Source: Ipomoea triloba (taxonomy: Eukaryota > Streptophyta > Magnoliopsida > Solanales > Convolvulaceae). Taken from it: 64,000 nucleotides of DNA. Each line of letters begins with the position of its first letter. The first letter of the stretch is position 1. Both the position numbers and the translations under genes were made by a program. The notes beneath the pieces were generated by a model. It saw nothing but the letters and a program-made list of their open reading frames with translations, did not search any database and was not told where the DNA came from. The stretch lies in contig NC_044925.1 in the NCBI RefSeq assembly GCF_003576645.1, positions 4,046,551 through 4,110,550 on the forward strand. Reading direction: 5' to 3'. Shown here piece by piece: positions 60,112 to 64,000 of this stretch.

Positions 60112-60390
60112 AGATCAAATGCGGATATTGTGTTCAGGTGAAAGATGAGTTGAATTATAGCCGTTTATCTCGCTAAAAAAGACCGTCCAGATTGAACACA
60201 GATTAAAAAATGCGATGACAATTTGGTCATTTTACATTTTGGTCAAACTTAAAGTGCGCGATTTTCTTTTTATGGTGCGTGATTTTTGTACTTAAGGTGT
60301 GTCAGTTATTCAGTTGAGAACTTAAGGTGCGTTTTTGTTATATAGATAAATATATCCGCACCTGAACCCTTCCCTATATATATATAGATT
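60058..60390. repeat. (TA)n(GA)n and TTAAGGTGCG-type repeat block
   Basis: A (TA)n run and a (GA)n run at 60058-60108 are followed by GTGCGCGATTTTC, GTGCGTGATTTTTG, CTTAAGGTGTGTCAG and CTTAAGGTGCG phrases. It closes with CGCACCTGAACCCTTCCC and another short TA run. It is related to 14227-14995. Confidence 0.6.
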
Positions 60391-62105
60391 AGTCTATTAG
60401 ACAATCAATTACATAATTCTCTTAACTTAGGAGTTATTTGATCTTATTTTCTAGACAATGTTTCATTTTCTATATTAAAAAAAAGGTCAACTAATGAACG
60501 CCCAAAATTCGATGTTATTATTCATATAGGCCTCAACATTTTGACTAGCACTCAAGCCAAACTTCTTAAAAATTTATATTATCGGTAAATCACATAGTAG
60601 TAAAGCAACTGTACATTAACATACGTTTATAACAAAAGGTAACACTTGCGTTAGACTGGTCCGATATTTAATTAATAGGTCAAATCTTTGATTGAGGTCA
60701 AAGATTTGACTTGTCTCACGAATTGAAGTCCGTGAGACCGTCTTACACAAATTTTTGCCATAACGAAATTATATTTGCAAATATCGCGTGTCTTTTGCAA
60801 GTGCTTATAATTATTTAATTTTTTTTGGTTAAATTAATATTTCTATTGAGCTTATGGTAGTTGGACCAAACCTAATGACCAAGTTACATAGAATAAAGTG
60901 GTCTAAATATAACAGTCCGGCCAGTGAAAAATTCAACGCAATTCTAGTAGAAAACGAAATAGGTTTACCCCAGCTAACTAGGCAATTAAAGGTTAGATAA
61001 ATGATAAACACATAGATTAGAGAATCTTGGCACAATAGTAGAAAACGTGAAGCATGACATATCAGGGGTCAAAGTACATCAATTTTGGTCTCAAGGACAA
61101 TACTAAAATTGATTTACAGGAACTAAATTAAACAAATCACTAAAATACAAGGACTTGACAGGTACTTTGACCCATATCAGGACGTACTATCAACTTAGAT
61201 GTTTGAAAAAATTTTTTATTTATATGAGGATGAAGTTATTGAGCCTGTCAATTTTTTGAGAAGTTGAAGCGCTCTATATTTCTCATGTCGTAATTATCCT
61301 AGAGCCATATGTTGCAATAATGTGGGTGTGTTGAAGCACCGTACCCCACCCGCCTCGATTCACTATCGCTTGGGGCCATGCGAGATGTGCTTGGGCTAAA
61401 CTGCATGACACATGCTCGCTTTGGGTGAGGCTGCAACACTCCTAATAGTCACCCGATCGCGCCCATTCCAAGCGCAACCCTACAATTGGGTTGTGTGGTC
61501 GCGTTAGGTGCACATACCATAAGGCCTCACCCTTGCAACTCCTGCTAACTCCTTATATTTCAGCTTATGTTTAACATTGGCTTCACTTTCCTATCTTAAA
61601 GTCCATCACTTTTCAGAATGAGATTAGTTTTAGCGGGCTAAATAAATATTATTTTCTTTGTTAATCTTTGAACTAATTATTTAGTTTAAAGTTTAAACAC
61701 ACAAATATTTAATCTAACACCATTGAGTTTAAAATATTTTATAACGAAACAAGAGGTAGTATATGAATTTTTTCTCAGCTCGTAGTATACATGAAAAACA
61801 TTATCGAGTATTATTGCACTGATAAATGGTCGAATGATGTACCCATCGGTGTCTTAACTCATAATTGCATAAGTCAGATTTTTCCCGCCTGAACCGGCTG
61901 CGCGGTTAAAAAGCACAAAGAACCTTACCTTGCCACATTTACAGTCAGATTTTTCAGGTGTTAAAAGCTAATCTGAGGATGATAGATTTCCAGATAACAT
62001 ATGGGGAAACCACATTGGTTGCGATTCAACGGTAAAATCTTGGTGGATTTGTGGATTAGAATGTGCCACGTTGACAAAACACAACTGCCAACACAATCTT
62101 GAAAC
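60391..62105. other. Spacer upstream of Lhcb1 copy 2
   Basis: No gene is seen. At 60655-60770 a decayed dispersed repeat has GTGAGACCGTCTTACACAAA. At 61320-61510 is a GC-richer unassigned stretch with AAGCACCGTACCCCACCC. The last 300 bases should include distal promoter elements of Lhcb1 copy 2; an ACGT core (GTGCCACGTTGAC) is at about 62063-62075. Confidence 0.55.
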
Positions 62106-62170
62106 CCAATGGGAGTAAAGATAGAGATTTGATGAGATAGCATTCGTATCTCTTTCTCCTCCTATATATC
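62106..62170 (+). promoter_or_regulatory. Lhcb1 copy 2 core promoter: CCAAT, GATA, TATA
   Basis: CCAAT at 62106-62110, GATA motifs at 62120-62123 and 62136-62139, and CTATATATC at 62162-62170, about 80 bases before the ATG. Same order as in copy 1, but the sequence around the motifs is different. Confidence 0.65.
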
Positions 62171-62248
62171 ACTTCCAACTTTCATCATTTCCTTCATCCC
62201 TATTTCAGCTCACTAAGCAAATCTCTTCTTCTTCCTCTTCTTATAAAC

Positions 62249-63052
62249 ATGGCTGCTTCTACAATGGCTCTTTCTTCCTCTTCTTTTGCCGGAAAGGCTG
62301 TGAAGGTCTCACCTTCCACCCCGGAAATCACCGGAAACGCTAAGTTTAGCATGAGGAAGACAGCTGGTAAGCCTAAGGTTGTTTCTTCCGGCAGCCCATG
62401 GTACGGCCCAGACCGTGTTAAGTACTTGGGTCCATTTTCCGGCGAGCCCCCAAGCTACCTCACCGGAGAGTTCCCCGGCGACTACGGATGGGACACTGCT
62501 GGCCTCTCTGCTGACCCAGAGACCTTCGCCAAGAACCGTGAGCTGGAGGTGATCCACTGCAGATGGGCGATGCTGGGAGCCCTTGGATGCGTTTTCCCGG
62601 AGCTGTTGTCCCGCAACGGCGTCAAGTTCGGCGAGGCGGTGTGGTTCAAGGCCGGAGCTCAGATCTTCAGCGAGGGAGGTCTTGACTACTTGGGCAACCC
62701 AAGTTTGATCCACGCACAGAGCATCTTGGCCATCTGGGCTTGCCAAGTTGTGTTGATGGGAGCCGTTGAGGGTTACCGTATTGCCGGCGGACCCCTCGGC
62801 GAGATCACCGACCCACTCTACCCTGGTGGCAGCTTCGACCCATTGGGTCTCGCTGACGACCCAGAGGCTTTTGCCGAGCTCAAGGTCAAGGAGATCAAGA
62901 ATGGCAGACTTGCCATGTTCTCCATGTTCGGATTCTTCGTTCAGGCCATCGTTACCGGAAAGGGCCCGTTGGAGAACCTTGCTGACCACCTTGCAGACCC
63001 AGTTAACAACAACGCCTGGGCCTATGCCACAAACTTTGTTCCCGGAAAGTGA
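62249..63052 (+). CDS. Lhcb1: Light-harvesting chlorophyll a/b protein of LHCII type I (copy 2)
   Basis: Single exon, 267 aa, protein identical to copy 1, with all the same features: transit peptide, WYGPDR (51-56), ELEVIHCR (98-105) and EIKNGRLAM (215-223). The two genes lie head to head with 5455 bp between start codons. I compared the coding strands line by line and found five differences, all at third codon positions: two in the first four codons after ATG, two near codons 109-111 and one near codon 227. Leader and 3' flank do not match beyond a few bases. It acts in the photosystem II antenna in thylakoids. The long antisense frame across it is a by-product of biased codon use. Confidence 0.97.
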   Translation: MAASTMALSSSSFAGKAVKVSPSTPEITGNAKFSMRKTAGKPKVVSSGSPWYGPDRVKYLGPFSGEPPSYLTGEFPGDYGWDTAGLSADPETFAKNRELEVIHCRWAMLGALGCVFPELLSRNGVKFGEAVWFKAGAQIFSEGGLDYLGNPSLIHAQSILAIWACQVVLMGAVEGYRIAGGPLGEITDPLYPGGSFDPLGLADDPEAFAELKVKEIKNGRLAMFSMFGFFVQAIVTGKGPLENLADHLADPVNNNAWAYATNFVPGK

Positions 63053-64000
63053 ATATGAGTAGAGTTAGTGTGTTTTTGACTTTTGTGTGATGTATTGATC
63101 GAACTGGTTTGATCTAATGGATAATATGTGAATTCTTTGCTGCTGCATTTCTTATTGCTTTAAATTTGTGGTTCATCCAATCTAAGAATCTGTATAGTTG
63201 AAAACAAATTGGGATATATCAAAACGAATAAGACCCATTTGCAACTTCTATGTCCAACTGATCCTTGATCATTCACATTCAATTGCTTCTATTGATCGCA
63301 CATCCTCATATCAATTATGTGTCCACCACTGCTTGATCACTCATACAGCTCCACGCCCTTATCTCTGGACACGAACACGCCCGTGAGTTTGCCTTGAGTT
63401 CAGACATAAGCGTGTGCGTGCCCGTGTGCCAACCTTCTGGTGCGATTTTCAGCTAATTTTCGGGTCTTTTGACAGTGGATAGACCTAGATACAAGCAGAG
63501 GCGATTTTCATTGATTTCTTTACATACTTTTAGCTTAGATTAGAATAGAATAGATTTGCATTGGAAGTGCATATCTCTAGCTTGCAACATTGGATTGAAG
63601 CGGATTTCAACCAAGAATTTCAATTTCTCAATAGATCAAACAAGTTTTTCTTACTCTTCTTTTTAAATTTTCTGTTCAATGTCCCTGAAATTTATTGTGT
63701 TCTTTACTTTTTTGTGTTTATGGAGTGTGAGTAGTGTGATTTGGGGCTCAGGTTAGGGTGATATTGCCAATACATACTAAATATGTGATTATTGCATAAG
63801 GGGTAGAATTTTACTATTTAGCTAGCTAACTGCCAAAACCTGGTGCCATTTATCAAAGTGAACATCGTGGTGAGTGCACCGAACAAAGCTGCTATAGCAA
63901 GACCAACATCAAACGTTGAATATAAACATCATTTATGTAGGAATAAATTTGTACATAGTAGTAATAATGTCAACATTTATTTTTAAAAGTTAGATGATGT
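63053..64000. other. 3' flank of Lhcb1 copy 2, no further gene
   Basis: It includes the 3' region of the gene. Phrases such as CGTGTGCGTGCCCGTGTGCC near 63410 are low-complexity. No coding or RNA gene is recognised. Confidence 0.6.

Overview
This is nuclear DNA from a flowering plant. The genes are interrupted by GT-AG introns, the spacers are AT-rich, and more than half of the window can be assigned to retrotransposons, DNA transposons, MITEs and simple repeats. The host genes (Lhcb1, plastid starch synthase IV, purine permeases, ALG14) point to a dicot. A Convolvulaceae/Ipomoea-like genome is my best guess, but that is inference only.

Layout. 1-2.07 kb: decayed Copia element on the minus strand. 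6.8-11.7 kb: three-exon purine permease gene (PUP-A), introns full of MITEs. 12.3-16.4 kb: two Helitron-like 3' ends, (TA)n arrays and a PIF/Harbinger-type MITE. 16.5-20.5 kb: young gag-only LTR retrotransposon with 450 bp LTRs and a perfect ATTAG target duplication. 21.9-26.4 kb: a MULE-type MITE carrying a minisatellite and a PIF-type MITE. 28.1-32.1 kb: second purine permease (PUP-B, two exons). 34.3-36.6 kb: ALG14 on the minus strand, five exons, with a hAT-type MITE in intron 4. 36.9-42.5 kb: old Copia element (TSD GAGAG) containing a trehalose-phosphate-synthase fragment, a CACTA terminus with a perfect 88-bp-arm palindrome, and a PIF-type MITE inside one LTR. 42.5-47.2 kb: microsatellites and repeat fragments. 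47.2-55.3 kb: SS4, 16 exons, about 1104 aa. 56.0-56.8 and 62.2-63.1 kb: two divergently oriented Lhcb1 genes coding for the same 267 aa protein.

The genes are not an operon and need not act together. Two, Lhcb1 and SS4, act in the chloroplast (light harvesting, starch granule initiation). ALG14 acts in ER N-glycosylation. The PUPs are membrane transporters of purine-type compounds. The two PUPs and the two Lhcb1 genes are local duplicates.

I found no evidence of a wholly unknown system. The most interesting signals are: intron 2 of PUP-A, which has the structure of a transposon insertion bounded by GT and AG; the near-perfect synonymous-site identity of the inverted Lhcb1 pair; the TPS fragment abutting an LTR; the perfect palindrome beside a CACTA end; and a series of MULE-like foldback MITEs with readable target duplications. 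Exon coordinates were derived by hand from reading frame, splice dinucleotides and family conservation, and have no transcript support here.
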